Origin: an uncultured Pelagimonas sp.
Lineage (GTDB): Bacteria > Pseudomonadota > Alphaproteobacteria > Rhodobacterales > Rhodobacteraceae
Length of the DNA: 64,000 nt
Assembly: GCF_947498515.1 (NCBI RefSeq)
Contig: NZ_CANMKO010000002.1
Location: 248,001 to 312,000 of the forward strand
Reading direction: 5' to 3'
Part shown: one piece after another, positions 1-8,583 of the stretch
How positions within the stretch are numbered: position 1 is the stretch's first letter
Layout: the number at the start of each line of letters is the position of its first letter
Notes under the pieces: generated by a model
What the model was told of the DNA's origin: nothing
What the model saw: the letters and a program-made list of their open reading frames with translations, nothing else
The model's database searches: none
Made by a program: the position numbers and the translations under genes

Positions 1-350
1 TTCTTGAATTCAAAATCCACGTCGAAAGAGACATCACACCCACCATCCTCGGCATCGGCAAAGCGCCAATTGGAGACCAAATATTTGAACGGCCCATCCA
101 AATACTCGGTTTCAATGCGCCTTTCACCTTCGAACAAGCGCACCCGCGATCCAAAGCGTTCCCGAAAGACTTTGAAGCTGATCACCAAATCGGCCAGCAT
201 CTCGATATGATCCGCGTGCTGATCAGTTGACCTAATCCGCGCCGCAGCTGTCCAAGGTAGGAACTTGGGGTAATTGGCGACATCCCCCACCAACGCATAC
301 ATTTGATCCGCGGTATAAGGCAGGCGTTTTGTCTCGGAATGGGATGGCAT
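1..350 (-). CDS. RatA/COQ10-family START-like protein, partial
   Basis: The reading frame starts at ATG 350 and runs off the left edge, so only about 116 N-terminal residues are visible. They read MPSHSETKRLPYTADQMYAL, followed by VGDVANYPKFLPW and later VISFKVFRERFGSRV. This is the N-terminal pattern of the polyketide-cyclase/START family that holds coenzyme Q-binding COQ10 proteins and RatA. COQ10-type proteins are thought to bind ubiquinone and help respiration; RatA is described as blocking 70S ribosome assembly in E. coli. The sequence does not decide between these roles. The gene is divergent from hpt with about 95 bp between the starts. Confidence 0.8.
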   Translation of the reverse strand, partial: MPSHSETKRLPYTADQMYALVGDVANYPKFLPWTAAARIRSTDQHADHIEMLADLVISFKVFRERFGSRVRLFEGERRIETEYLDGPFKYLVSNWRFADAEDGGCDVSFDVDFEFK

Positions 351-445
351 CTTGCTCTCGGTTAGGTGTTTGGGGTACGGCAGGTTGGGCCGCATGACGT
401 GCGGCAGATGTCGTATGCCACGCGTGAAAATACAAGGGTCCAGCC

Positions 446-985
446 ATGACACAGCGTCCTTATGTCGTAGACGAAATGATCTCGGCCAAGGCCATTGCCG
501 CCCGGATCGAAGAGCTGAGCCGCGAAATTCATCGCGATTTCGCTCATACTAACAAGCTTTATGTTGTTGGGCTGTTGCGCGGATCTTTTGTTTTCATTGC
601 CGATTTGGTGCGCGAATTGGATTTGCCCGTCGAGGTCGATTTCCTAGAGGCATCATCCTATGGAAATGACATGGAAAGCAGCCGAGAAGTGCGCATTCTC
701 AAAGACTTGCGCGGTCCAATTGAAGGGCGTGATGTGCTTTTGGTCGAAGACATTGTCGATACCGGCCACACGTTAAACCACGTGATCCATTTGCTCGAAA
801 GCCGCGCGCCGGCCCGCTTGCGCACCATTGCCTTGCTCGACAAACCGACTCGGCGAGAAGTTGATGTACGCGCCGACTGGATTGGCTTTGAGATCCCGGA
901 TGAATTTGTCGTAGGCTATGGCATCGACTACGCACAGCGTAACCGCAACCTGCCCTTTATCGGCAAGGTCCGTTTCGAGGACTAA
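446..985 (+). CDS. hpt: Hypoxanthine phosphoribosyltransferase
   Basis: The 179-residue protein is the usual length for Hpt, which converts hypoxanthine (and often guanine) plus PRPP to IMP or GMP in cytoplasmic purine salvage. The PRPP-binding loop is at about residues 97-109 ([13 protein letters not shown]). The N-terminal LLRGSFVF segment and the C-terminal [11 protein letters not shown] block are standard for the family. It lies 20 bp upstream of the end of the convergent ArsR-type gene. No special regulatory signal was seen. Confidence 0.95.
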   Translation: MTQRPYVVDEMISAKAIAARIEELSREIHRDFAHTNKLYVVGLLRGSFVFIADLVRELDLPVEVDFLEASSYGNDMESSREVRILKDLRGPIEGRDVLLVEDIVDTGHTLNHVIHLLESRAPARLRTIALLDKPTRREVDVRADWIGFEIPDEFVVGYGIDYAQRNRNLPFIGKVRFED

Positions 986-1005
986 CTTGGCGTGCGGGCG
1001 GCGGG

Positions 1006-1332
1006 CTATTCCGGCTGATACGCCGCCAATTCCGAAAACACCCCACCATATCGGCCAAGCATGGCGCGATCTGGCTTGTAAAACATCCAGTTTCCAAACT
1101 TCTGTCCGCGCACCAGCCCCGCAGCCGCCAGCTTTTTCATATGTGAGCTGATGGTCGGTTGGCTCAGGCCGGTTTTTTCAGTGATCGCCCCGACACAGAC
1201 CCCATCTCGCACCAAATCCCCGTCGATTTGCGGCGGGAAATGCGAGCGCGGGTCCAGTATCCACAGCATGATTTGCAACCGCACCGGGCTCGACAGCGCC
1301 GCAAAAACCTTGGCGCTTGACTCCGCGTCCAT
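1006..1332 (-). CDS. ArsR-family winged-helix transcriptional regulator
   Basis: The 108-residue protein has the ArsR/SmtB arrangement: N-terminal LSSPVRLQIMLWIL helix, a recognition region GLSQPTISSHMKKLAAAGLV, and a wing (GQKFGNWMFYKPD). I chose ATG 1332 over an upstream start at 1413, because the longer version would run into the divergent decarboxylase gene and across a palindrome that looks like its operator. There is no obvious Cys metal-binding motif, so the signal may be a small molecule rather than a metal. The divergent layout suggests that it controls itself and the neighbouring decarboxylase gene. That is inference. Confidence 0.85.
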   Translation of the reverse strand: MDAESSAKVFAALSSPVRLQIMLWILDPRSHFPPQIDGDLVRDGVCVGAITEKTGLSQPTISSHMKKLAAAGLVRGQKFGNWMFYKPDRAMLGRYGGVFSELAAYQPE

Positions 1333-1346
1333 ATCGTCAAATATCA

Positions 1347-1366
1347 ATATAGATGTTTCCCTATAT
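1347..1366. promoter_or_regulatory. Putative ArsR-type operator between divergent genes
   Basis: A perfect inverted repeat ATATAG-N8-CTATAT lies between the regulator start (1332) and the decarboxylase start (1381). AT-rich dyads of this spacing are typical of ArsR/SmtB-family sites. No strong Shine-Dalgarno sequence precedes ATG 1381, so the decarboxylase mRNA could have a very short leader. Confidence 0.6.
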
Positions 1367-1380
1367 AGGCTGTTTTCGAT

Positions 1381-2745
1381 ATGACCATACCTGAACCTCC
1401 CCTGTCTCGCCAAGCCTCGGCATATGCGCTTGGGTCACAATATGGCCGTGCCTATCTTGAGACTCTATCGGACCGATCGGTTTTGGCCGAAAAATCCGAC
1501 CTCGACGCGCTCAACCTTGCCTTGCCCGACCAAGGGGTGTCGGCCGAAACCATTCTTGAACTTATGAACCGGGTCGGTTCCCCGGGTACGATGGCAAGCG
1601 CGGCGGGGCGTTATTTTGGCTATGTGATCGGCGGGAGCCTCCCTGCCGCATCCGGGGCGCGCACCCTATTAAGCGCTTGGGATCAAACCGCCAACTCCGA
1701 CACAGGTCCGTCGGTGATCAAACTGGAAGAGATCGCCATTCGCTGGGCCATTGACCTTCTGGACCTGCCGACCGAAAGCACCGGAGCCTTTACGACCGGG
1801 GCCACGATGGCCAACATGACCCTCTTGATGACCGCCCGCGATCGACAATTGGACCGGCTTGGCCACCCGCGCGGCAAGGGATTGATTGGGGCCCCTGCCC
1901 TTCGGGTAATTGCTAGCGCCGAAATTCACGCCACCGTTCTAAAATCCTTGCGCATGATTGGCCTTGGCAGCGACGCTATCGAATTTGTTCCCGTTGATGA
2001 TCAAGGTCGGATGCGCGCCGATCAAATGCCAGACCTTGACCCAAGCTGTCTTGTGCTTGCGCAGGCGGGCAATGTTTGCACCGGCTCCTTTGACCCGTTT
2101 GACGCCTTGGCAGATCAATGTCAGGCCGCCGGTGCGTGGTTGCATGTGGATGGGGCCTTTGGGCTTTGGGCAAGGGCATCTTCGCAACTCGCCCCTGCTT
2201 TGGCGGGATTGGAACGCGCCGATAGCTGGGTTGTCGATGCCCATAAGACCTTGAACGCGCCGTATGATTCGGGGCTGGCGCTTTGTCGTCACCCCGATGA
2301 ATTGCGCGCTTCGATGGCGATTGGGGCCGGGTATTTGCCAAAAACCGATCCAACCCCGTCTGACCTCGCCCCCGAGTTTAGCCGGGCCGCCCGTGGCGCG
2401 GAAACATGGGCCGCTTTGTTGTCGCTTGGAAGACAGGGGTTGGATGACATGGTCACGCGGTTTCATCATCAAGCCGCCTCGCTTGTCCCGCGCTTAGAGG
2501 CGCTAGGGTTTAACGTGCCACATCAGGTCCATTTCAATCAGGTCTTTGTCACTCGCCCCGGCGAGGATGCGCTTTGCGCCAAGGTGGTCAAACACGTCCA
2601 GCAATCTGGCGAGGCTTGGTTTGGTGCCGCAACTTGGCAAGGCCAGAACGGCTTTCGCATCAGCCTATCGAATTGGGCGACCCAAGATCAAGATTTGGAT
2701 CGCTTGAATGGCGCACTCGAGACCGCCCTTGGTGATCTTGCCTAA
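1381..2745 (+). CDS. Group II PLP-dependent amino acid decarboxylase-like protein
   Basis: This 454-residue protein belongs to the fold-type I PLP enzymes of the glutamate/aromatic-amino-acid decarboxylase class. The cofactor-binding Asp is in LHVDGAFG (D257) and the Schiff-base Lys in VVDAHKTLN (K289, preceded by the usual His288). A PLP-phosphate-binding TTGATMAN segment is near residue 138. The substrate cannot be read from the sequence. It is divergent from the ArsR-type gene and converges with the Sel1 gene with only 4 bp between stop codons. It may be inducible through the 1347-1366 palindrome. Confidence 0.85.
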   Translation: MTIPEPPLSRQASAYALGSQYGRAYLETLSDRSVLAEKSDLDALNLALPDQGVSAETILELMNRVGSPGTMASAAGRYFGYVIGGSLPAASGARTLLSAWDQTANSDTGPSVIKLEEIAIRWAIDLLDLPTESTGAFTTGATMANMTLLMTARDRQLDRLGHPRGKGLIGAPALRVIASAEIHATVLKSLRMIGLGSDAIEFVPVDDQGRMRADQMPDLDPSCLVLAQAGNVCTGSFDPFDALADQCQAAGAWLHVDGAFGLWARASSQLAPALAGLERADSWVVDAHKTLNAPYDSGLALCRHPDELRASMAIGAGYLPKTDPTPSDLAPEFSRAARGAETWAALLSLGRQGLDDMVTRFHHQAASLVPRLEALGFNVPHQVHFNQVFVTRPGEDALCAKVVKHVQQSGEAWFGAATWQGQNGFRISLSNWATQDQDLDRLNGALETALGDLA

Positions 2746-2749
2746 CCGG

Positions 2750-3661
2750 TCACAGCCCGTCCGCAAACAGGCGGGCTGTTTCCTTTTCAGTATCGGAAAG
2801 ATCGGCGGAGGTTCCCGCACAAATCGGATCAGCCTGATCCGGGTCATGTCCTAATTCCAAAGCCTTAAGGCAATATCCATAGGCCTTGACCGGATCGCGC
2901 CAAACCCCGTCAAACCGCGTATCAACAGAGAATTGTGCCAACCACAGGGCCGCTTTGGAATTGCCGCGATCAACCCCATAGAGGTAAAGCGTATAGGCGC
3001 GCAGTGGATCGGCATCGAGGCCTTCGCTCCCCTCGTAAAGATACGCCAAATCGGGGATCGACCGCGTGTCGCCCGCTGCCACCGCTTGGTCTAGATAATC
3101 CCGAACAAGCGTAATATCGCGCTCGACACCTTCGCCATGGAAATAGGCATATCCAACCGCGCGCAGCCCAACATAAGACCCCATATCGGCCGCCTGTTTG
3201 TAGTGCATAAAGGCCTTGAGCAAATCCTTATCGGTGCCCTTGCCTTGATGGAACATGTCGCCAATCAGATTGGGCGCGTGGATGTAGCCCATAGAGGTGG
3301 CTTTTTCCGCCAAAGCGCGGGATAAATCGTAGTCGGCGGTAAAACCTTCGTGATCCGTTTGCCAAAACAAGGCGAGGTTATAGACCGCTTTATCAAAGCC
3401 TTGCGCCGCCGATTGTTCATACCAAGCCAGCCCAGACTCAGCGTTATACTCCAACCCTTTCGAGCCATCCGGCGTGGTCAATGCCGCGCCTAACATGTTC
3501 TGGGCAACGGGGTCGCCGCCCTGCGCCTCGGCCTCAATAACGGACCATATGCCACTGTAATCGCCGGACAAATACCGCTCGCGCGCCTGTGACAGCTCCG
3601 GTGACATCTCCGCAAATGCCAACCCCGGCCAAACCATCATCACCAAGCCTAAAAGCCGCAT
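2750..3661 (-). CDS. Secreted Sel1-like repeat protein
   Basis: The 303-residue protein begins with a signal peptide (MRLLGLVMMVWPGLAFA, likely cleaved after AFA), so it should be periplasmic. The rest is a chain of Sel1-like/TPR helical repeats, seen as recurring patterns such as SGLAWYEQSAAQGFDKAVYN, AFMHYKQAADMGSYVGLRAV and YTLYLYGVDRGNSKAALWLA. Such repeats serve as protein-binding scaffolds; no partner is visible. It is divergent from the cytochrome pair downstream. Confidence 0.85.
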   Translation of the reverse strand: MRLLGLVMMVWPGLAFAEMSPELSQARERYLSGDYSGIWSVIEAEAQGGDPVAQNMLGAALTTPDGSKGLEYNAESGLAWYEQSAAQGFDKAVYNLALFWQTDHEGFTADYDLSRALAEKATSMGYIHAPNLIGDMFHQGKGTDKDLLKAFMHYKQAADMGSYVGLRAVGYAYFHGEGVERDITLVRDYLDQAVAAGDTRSIPDLAYLYEGSEGLDADPLRAYTLYLYGVDRGNSKAALWLAQFSVDTRFDGVWRDPVKAYGYCLKALELGHDPDQADPICAGTSADLSDTEKETARLFADGL

Positions 3662-3806
3662 GTCATATCCAATCCATTATCACTTTGAAAACATAGCCAA
3701 AGGCACCCACAAATTAATCTCTGGGTCAAGTGTGGGGATTCAGAATAGGATTGTCACATACGCCGTGCATATTATGGTGGGAAGTATTGAAACCAGGGAG
3801 ATACCA

Positions 3807-4256
3807 ATGAAAAAGTCTTTCGCCACCGCAGCCATTTTGGCCACGCTCGCAACGACTGCCCTCGCCGAAGTGCCTCAGGCCGTCAAAGCCCGTCAGGGTC
3901 AATTTAACCTGATGGCGCTGAACCTCGGCATTCTGGGTGGCATGGCCAAAGGTCAAGTCGACTACACCGCCGAAGCCGCACAGGCCGCCGCCGACAACCT
4001 TGTCGCCGTGTCGATGATCCATCAGCCCGCCCTGTGGCCAGAAGGCACCGACACCATGTCAATCGATGGCACCCGTGCCCAACCCAACCTTTGGGAAAAC
4101 ATCGATGATGTGATGGCCAAATGGGGCGCGTTTGGTGAAGCCGCCAAAGCCATGCAAGCCGCCGCTGGTCAGGGCAAGGATCAAATCGGCCCCAACATGG
4201 GTGCGCTCGGAGCCTCTTGCAAAGGCTGCCATGACACCTATCGCGCGCCCAAGTAA
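3807..4256 (+). CDS. Cytochrome c556/c-prime family (class II) protein
   Basis: The 149-residue protein starts at ATG 3807, after an AGGGAG ribosome-binding site. An earlier in-frame start at 3660 would add a non-signal stretch. It has a signal peptide (MKKSFATAAILATLATTALA). The class II heme motif CKGCH sits near the C-terminus (C138, C141, H142), as expected for four-helix cytochromes c-prime/c556. It carries a covalently bound heme in the periplasm. It directly abuts the diheme cytochrome gene (stop 4256, next ATG 4257), so the two are probably cotranscribed and may exchange electrons. Confidence 0.9.
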   Translation: MKKSFATAAILATLATTALAEVPQAVKARQGQFNLMALNLGILGGMAKGQVDYTAEAAQAAADNLVAVSMIHQPALWPEGTDTMSIDGTRAQPNLWENIDDVMAKWGAFGEAAKAMQAAAGQGKDQIGPNMGALGASCKGCHDTYRAPK

Positions 4257-5156
4257 ATGCGCCGCGTATTGAAATTGTTGGTTGCGGCGGCCGTTCTCGG
4301 CGTCGCAATCGGCCTCTGGCTCACCGCCCCGGATCGGGTCGCGCCTGACCGTTTTGCCAATCTGACTGGCGATGTCGGCCAGGGTGAGCATGTCTTCACC
4401 GCATCAGGTTGTGCGTCGTGCCACCATGTGCCCAAGGCAGAGGATAAGTTGATTTTAGCCGGTGGCATGGCCTTCCCATCGGATTTTGGCACTTTCTACG
4501 CTCCAAATATTTCCCCCGACCCAGAGCAGGGCATCGGAAACTGGGAGCTAGTGGATTTGGCGAATGCGGTAACGCGCGGCGTGTCGCCCGCCGGACAACA
4601 TTATTACCCGGCTTTTCCCTACAACGCCTACAACAAGATGGCGGATCAGGACATTGCCGACCTCTTTGCCTATCTGCAAACCCTACCCGCCGATGCGACA
4701 CCCTCCAAACCACATGACGTTGGATTTCCGTTTAACATCCGCCGCTCTCTTGGGGGGTGGAAGTTGCTGTTCTTTAACGACGACTACGTGATGGATGTGC
4801 CCGCCGATCTGGAACGCGGTCGTTACTTGGCCGAGGCTCAGGCCCATTGCGCCGAATGCCACACACCGCGCAACGTGCTTGGCGGATTAGATACGTCTCG
4901 CTGGATGGCTGGGGCTCCGAACCCATCGGGCAAAGGCACGATCCCTGCCCTGACCCCGGACAAACTAACCTGGTCCGCCGAAGACGTGGCATACTATCTC
5001 GAATCCGGCTTCACTCCGGATTACGATAGCGTCGGAGGTCATATGGCCGAAGTGGTAGATAACTTTGCCGCCCTTAGCGCCGAAGACCGCAACGCCGTCG
5101 CCGCCTATGTCAAAGCGCTTCCTGCGCCGGGAACGGCACCGAAAAGCGACTACTGA
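4257..5156 (+). CDS. Diheme cytochrome c
   Basis: The 299-residue protein has an N-terminal hydrophobic anchor or signal (residues 5-22) and two class I heme-binding motifs, CASCH at about 52-56 and CAECH at about 198-202. Each begins a separate cytochrome c domain. Diheme proteins of this layout commonly serve as electron acceptors for periplasmic dehydrogenases. No dehydrogenase gene is adjacent here, so the donor is unknown. It is translationally adjacent to the class II cytochrome upstream and converges with lipA across a 363-bp spacer. Confidence 0.88.
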   Translation: MRRVLKLLVAAAVLGVAIGLWLTAPDRVAPDRFANLTGDVGQGEHVFTASGCASCHHVPKAEDKLILAGGMAFPSDFGTFYAPNISPDPEQGIGNWELVDLANAVTRGVSPAGQHYYPAFPYNAYNKMADQDIADLFAYLQTLPADATPSKPHDVGFPFNIRRSLGGWKLLFFNDDYVMDVPADLERGRYLAEAQAHCAECHTPRNVLGGLDTSRWMAGAPNPSGKGTIPALTPDKLTWSAEDVAYYLESGFTPDYDSVGGHMAEVVDNFAALSAEDRNAVAAYVKALPAPGTAPKSDY

Positions 5157-5430
5157 TTTTGCTTCGGAGCCATCCCTCACCTTTGCCCAAAAAGGCCGGG
5201 GGTGGCTCTTGGCGCAAGAAAAATTGCCGAGGGGCCCCATAGCATGGGGATACGGCCATTTTACTTGAGACCAGAGACAGTTTCGGTCAGGGCAAGTCAG
5301 GTGAGAGATGGGTCTGACGCAAAAGGATTTTGCTTTGGTGAATCCTGATCCACCACTGCCATCAACAACCCTCCCGCTATCGATCGACCGTCACCTATCA
5401 CACCATCTCATAAAGCGCGCGGAAGCGCAT
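5157..5430 (+). repeat. Structured intergenic repeat, copy A (candidate RNA)
   Basis: This spacer between the converging cytochrome and lipA genes has no convincing ORF. It aligns with 57866-58142; the first 41 bp (from TTTTGCTTCGGAGCCA) match without gaps at 31 positions. Hairpins in order: an outer AAAAT.GCCG / CGGC.ATTTT stem (5220-5262) enclosing CCCCAT/ATGGGG; GTCAG/CTGAC (5296-5300 with 5314-5318); GCAAAA-GGA-TTTTGC (5319-5333); and GCGC-GGAA-GCGC (5417-5428). Several stems change in a compensatory way in copy B. Strand is assigned because GGAA is a GNRA tetraloop only on the plus strand. Function unknown. Confidence 0.6.
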
Positions 5431-5450
5431 AATGTAACAACGGCCACGTC

Positions 5451-5486
5451 AAAAAAACGGAGGCGCGATCAGATGATCCGCCTCCG
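5451..5486 (-). terminator. Rho-independent terminator of lipA
   Basis: On the minus strand an 8-bp stem (CGGAGGCG at 5458-5465 with CGCCTCCG at 5479-5486) is followed by seven T residues (5451-5457). It lies 34 bp past the lipA stop and in the correct orientation for lipA. Confidence 0.85.
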
Positions 5487-5519
5487 CTTGCTGTGATTAC
5501 ATGACCTCGCGTTGATGCC

Positions 5520-6470
5520 TTACGCTTGGCCCAGCTTTTCCTCACGCGCCGCACGCAACCGCGCAAAGTCATCACCAGCATGATAGCTTGACCGGGTCAA
5601 AGGCGTCGCTGAGACCATCAAGAACCCTTTGCCAAAGGCGGTTGTTTCATAGGCCTTGAATTCGTCAGGCGTCACAAAACGGTCGACCACGTGGTGTTTG
5701 GGTGTGGGCTGCAAGTATTGCCCGATGGTCAGAAAATCGATGTCGGCGGCCCGCATGTCATCCATGACTTGGTTCACACCTTGGCGATCTTCACCCAACC
5801 CTACCATGATTCCCGATTTTGTGAAAATCGACGGGTCCATTTCCTTGACCCGCTGCAACAAGCGCAACGAATGGAAATAGCGCGCACCGGGGCGCACGGT
5901 CGGATATAGGCCGGGAACCGTTTCAAGGTTGTGGTTGAACACATCCGGTCTGGCTTCGACTACGATTTCCAAAACAGACGGATCACATTTCAGAAAATCC
6001 GGTGTCAGAATTTCGATGGTTGTATCGGGCGCGCGGTGGCGAATGGCGCGGATGGTCTGGGCAAAATGTTCCGCCCCGCCGTCTTCCAAATCGTCCCGAT
6101 CAACAGAGGTGATGACCACGTGGTTCAAGCCAAGCTTATTAACTGCGTCCGCCACCCGTCCCGGTTCAAACGCATCAAGCGTGTCCGGCTTACCGGTGGC
6201 AACGTTGCAGAAGGTACAGCCCCGCGTACAAATCTCGCCCATGATCATCATGGTGGCGTGGCCTTGGCTCCAGCACTCCCCTGCATTGGGGCAACTCGCT
6301 TCCTCGCACACCGTCGAGAGCTTGTTCTCACGCATAATACGGCGCGTGGTGTTATACCCCTCGCCCCCCGGAGCCTTGACCCGGATCCAAGATGGTTTCT
6401 TTGGCTGGGCATTGTCCGGGCGATGCGCCTTTTCAGGATGCCGTTCAGACGGAATTTTGAGATCACGCAC
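5520..6470 (-). CDS. lipA: Lipoyl synthase
   Basis: The 316-residue radical SAM enzyme inserts two sulfurs into octanoyl groups on lipoyl domains. Both cysteine triads are visible: the LipA-specific auxiliary cluster (C55, C60, C66 in [12 protein letters not shown]) and the radical SAM CxxxCxxC (C81, C85, C88 in CTRGCTFCN). Length and motifs fit the family. It has its own terminator. The start at 6470 is the first ATG in frame with a normal N-terminal extension, although short alternatives nearby cannot be ruled out. Confidence 0.97.
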   Translation of the reverse strand: MRDLKIPSERHPEKAHRPDNAQPKKPSWIRVKAPGGEGYNTTRRIMRENKLSTVCEEASCPNAGECWSQGHATMMIMGEICTRGCTFCNVATGKPDTLDAFEPGRVADAVNKLGLNHVVITSVDRDDLEDGGAEHFAQTIRAIRHRAPDTTIEILTPDFLKCDPSVLEIVVEARPDVFNHNLETVPGLYPTVRPGARYFHSLRLLQRVKEMDPSIFTKSGIMVGLGEDRQGVNQVMDDMRAADIDFLTIGQYLQPTPKHHVVDRFVTPDEFKAYETTAFGKGFLMVSATPLTRSSYHAGDDFARLRAAREEKLGQA

Positions 6471-6744
6471 AGATTTTTCCCCGCGAAGGTTTCACGCTAC
6501 GTCACTAATACGGACTTGCAGGGGGTTTTTCCAGTGAAGCTTAGCTGAGAAATCAGCGGCGCATCCCCAAATGTAGCGAGTTCCCCCTGCACCGCTGCAA
6601 AATATGGGCTTTTAGCCTTGTGTGCAGCGAATTGCCGCCATGCGCTGCGAAACCAATCTCGCAAATGCGCCATATCCTCTTGCGACTCGCTTCACGCTTG
6701 GGTACCCCGCGTTTAGAAACATTCCAAACTCTCAAAGGTGCCCG
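6471..6744. other. Intergenic region between divergent lipA and peroxiredoxin
   Basis: This 274-bp region should carry both promoters. I see no conserved ORF, no clear operator and no tRNA. A minus-strand frame at 6553-6783 has no recognisable content and overlaps the peroxiredoxin start. Confidence 0.5.
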
Positions 6745-7290
6745 ATGAAAGCTGGTTTCACCCTCCCCGACGTAACATTCCACACCCGTGTTCGTGACGA
6801 AAGCATTGGCGGCGACAACCCCTTCCGCTGGCAGGACATGACCACCGCGGATTATTTCAAAGGCAAGCGCGTCATCCTATTCTCGCTACCCGGTGCCTTT
6901 ACGCCCACATGCTCGACTTACCAGCTGCCCGGCTTTGAAAAAGGCGCTGCTGATTTCGCCAAGCACGGCATCGATGACATCTATTGTCTGTCCGTCAACG
7001 ACAGCTTTGTCATGAACAAATGGGCGCAATCGCAGGATCTGGAAAACGTCAAAGTTATCCCAGACGGCTCCGGTGAATTCTCGCGCAAAATGGGTATGCT
7101 TGTTGCCAAGGACAACCTTGGTTTCGGCATGCGCAGCTGGCGCTATGCGGCCATCATCAACGACGGTCAGGTCGAAGCATGGTTCGAAGAGCCCGGCCTG
7201 TCGGACAACCACGGCGAAGATCCTTACGGCGTGTCTTCCCCTGAAAACCTGATGAAGCACCTCGAAGAGAAAGCGTCTTCTGCGGCCTAA
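6745..7290 (+). CDS. Peroxiredoxin (Prx5-like, redoxin family)
   Basis: The 181-residue cytoplasmic thiol peroxidase reduces H2O2 and organic peroxides. The peroxidatic Cys is C56 in PGAFTPTCSTYQLPGF, the Prx5/AhpE-like signature with the conserved Thr and downstream Arg (MRSWRYA). ATG 6745 follows an AAGGTG site. A second Cys at 81 (DIYCLSV) is not in a typical resolving position, so reduction by glutathione/glutaredoxin is likely, as in many Prx5-type proteins. It ends at a strong terminator shared with the convergent DUF6456 gene. Confidence 0.92.
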   Translation: MKAGFTLPDVTFHTRVRDESIGGDNPFRWQDMTTADYFKGKRVILFSLPGAFTPTCSTYQLPGFEKGAADFAKHGIDDIYCLSVNDSFVMNKWAQSQDLENVKVIPDGSGEFSRKMGMLVAKDNLGFGMRSWRYAAIINDGQVEAWFEEPGLSDNHGEDPYGVSSPENLMKHLEEKASSAA

Positions 7291-7310
7291 GCCTCACAGA
7301 TTGCAAAAAC

Positions 7311-7340
7311 AAAGGGCCCGCCATTTTGGCGGGCCTTTTC
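7311..7340. terminator. Bidirectional rho-independent terminator
   Basis: The stem GGCCCGCC (7315-7322) / GGCGGGCC (7328-7335) has a 5-nt loop and is followed by TTTT on the plus strand. On the minus strand it is followed by an AT-rich tail. It can end both the peroxiredoxin and the DUF6456 transcripts. Confidence 0.85.
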
Positions 7341-7359
7341 GTTTTGAACTGTATTCGCG

Positions 7360-8490
7360 TTAGCCCACAAGATCGCCGCCTTTGGCGGAGAGCTCTTCAT
7401 AGTGGCGGCGTAAGCGCTGCAAAGCGATCCGCAAGACAACTTTGCCGGAACGTGCCGACCATCCGAGATGCTTTTCCGTGGTTTCCAGCCCCTCGAGATA
7501 ACAGCAGCAGCGCAAGGCGACATCGCCCAATCCCGGACCCAAGTCCTTGAGAGCCGCCTGCAAACGGCCCTGTGCTGCGGTAGTCCCACTTTTTGGCTCA
7601 CCAGCATTGCCAGTGTCTCCAGTCAAAAAGTGATCCCAGTTTTGCGCAACACGCGGGCCAATCTGCGCCAATTCGAAATCTTCACGCAGACGTTCGCCAG
7701 CCGCCACCAACTCATCGGACAAAAACGGCGCGCCCTCTTTGTCTTTGCGACGTGACAAAGCCGTGAGAGGGCTTTCCGCCAGCAAATAACGCCCTTTGCG
7801 CACACGCGGGTCGCGTTCGACCTCTTCCAACGCCGCCTCTGCGGCCCGACCAGTGTCAAATCCGGCCTGGGCTTCTGCAAATCCGCGAACCTTGTTCTCT
7901 TGCTCTGCCACCATACGGCTCAAGGCTGCGCGGCCGGTTGATGTTATCCGATACCGAGAAATCCGTCCCGGCGCATCGCAGGCGATCCAATCTTGCAAGG
8001 CCATCGCCTCCGCAATCGGGGCGTCAACCACGGCGGTGCGGGTGCTGCCTCCTTCGCCCGTGTCACGCACGACCACAGCCTTTTCCATTTCTGCAGCGAC
8101 CGCCAAGACAGCGCCGCTTTCACACAAACGGCGCAACACCCGGCGCGCTTCACGTGCCAGTGTGGTTTCATCTGGGGGGGTTACGGTATCTTGGGCAGCA
8201 GTCATCAAGTTCTTGTCCTTTCCGACATCAAGCGCTGCGACATTTGAAACCTCTGACTTGCCTGTGGATGGCTGACCAAGATGGCGCAGGGCGGCATCAA
8301 CAAGGGGATCATCGCGCCGTGTTTCGATACGGCGAACCTGACGCAGAACGGTCGAGGCATGACAGCCCGCCTGACGCGCCAGTTCACGAATTGTGCACCC
8401 CTTTTCGGTATGCGCAAGATAGACACGCGCTGCGTCCGGCACCCACTTGGGCAACCCCATCACTGCACTGTCCAAATTCGCTTCGCCCAT
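7360..8490 (-). CDS. Helix-turn-helix protein with DUF6456 C-terminal domain
   Basis: The 376-residue protein has an N-terminal helix-turn-helix (about residues 18-55, with IRELARQAGCHASTVLRQVR as recognition segment). Its C-terminal half contains a block (LSALSRRKD... FLSDELVAAGERLREDFELA) that I recognise as the alphaproteobacterial DUF6456 domain. It is probably a DNA-binding regulator; target unknown. The start could be 8490 or the internal ATG at 8460. It is divergent from a DUF6477 gene across 233 bp that include a 31-bp interrupted palindrome. Confidence 0.75.
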   Translation of the reverse strand: MGEANLDSAVMGLPKWVPDAARVYLAHTEKGCTIRELARQAGCHASTVLRQVRRIETRRDDPLVDAALRHLGQPSTGKSEVSNVAALDVGKDKNLMTAAQDTVTPPDETTLAREARRVLRRLCESGAVLAVAAEMEKAVVVRDTGEGGSTRTAVVDAPIAEAMALQDWIACDAPGRISRYRITSTGRAALSRMVAEQENKVRGFAEAQAGFDTGRAAEAALEEVERDPRVRKGRYLLAESPLTALSRRKDKEGAPFLSDELVAAGERLREDFELAQIGPRVAQNWDHFLTGDTGNAGEPKSGTTAAQGRLQAALKDLGPGLGDVALRCCCYLEGLETTEKHLGWSARSGKVVLRIALQRLRRHYEELSAKGGDLVG

Positions 8491-8552
8491 CTCGCGTATT
8501 CCCGTTATATTTGCTCGTTTTCCACAGATTTATCCCCAGAGGGACAAGTCGC

Positions 8553-8583
8553 AACCTAGGCGTGTGTAGATTACTGCTAGGTT
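8553..8583. promoter_or_regulatory. Inverted repeat in the DUF6456/DUF6477 divergent spacer
   Basis: A perfect 7-bp dyad, AACCTAG (8553-8559) and CTAGGTT (8577-8583), is separated by 17 bp. It lies between the two starts and is in the right place for a shared operator. The rest of the 8491-8723 spacer has AT-rich stretches that could be promoters but no ORF. Confidence 0.4.

Noticed and set aside
1333-1413. Upstream start for the ArsR-type gene
   Set aside because: It would overlap the divergent decarboxylase start and include the operator-like palindrome in coding sequence.
5308-5496. Small plus-strand ORF within repeat copy A
   Set aside because: The frame is not preserved in copy B and the translation lacks protein-like features; RNA structure explains conservation better.
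8518-8538. Two DnaA-box-like sequences (TTTTCCACA and TTATCCCCA)
   Set aside because: Each deviates from TTATCCACA and there are only two; no dnaA, gidA or AT-rich unwinding region supports an origin.
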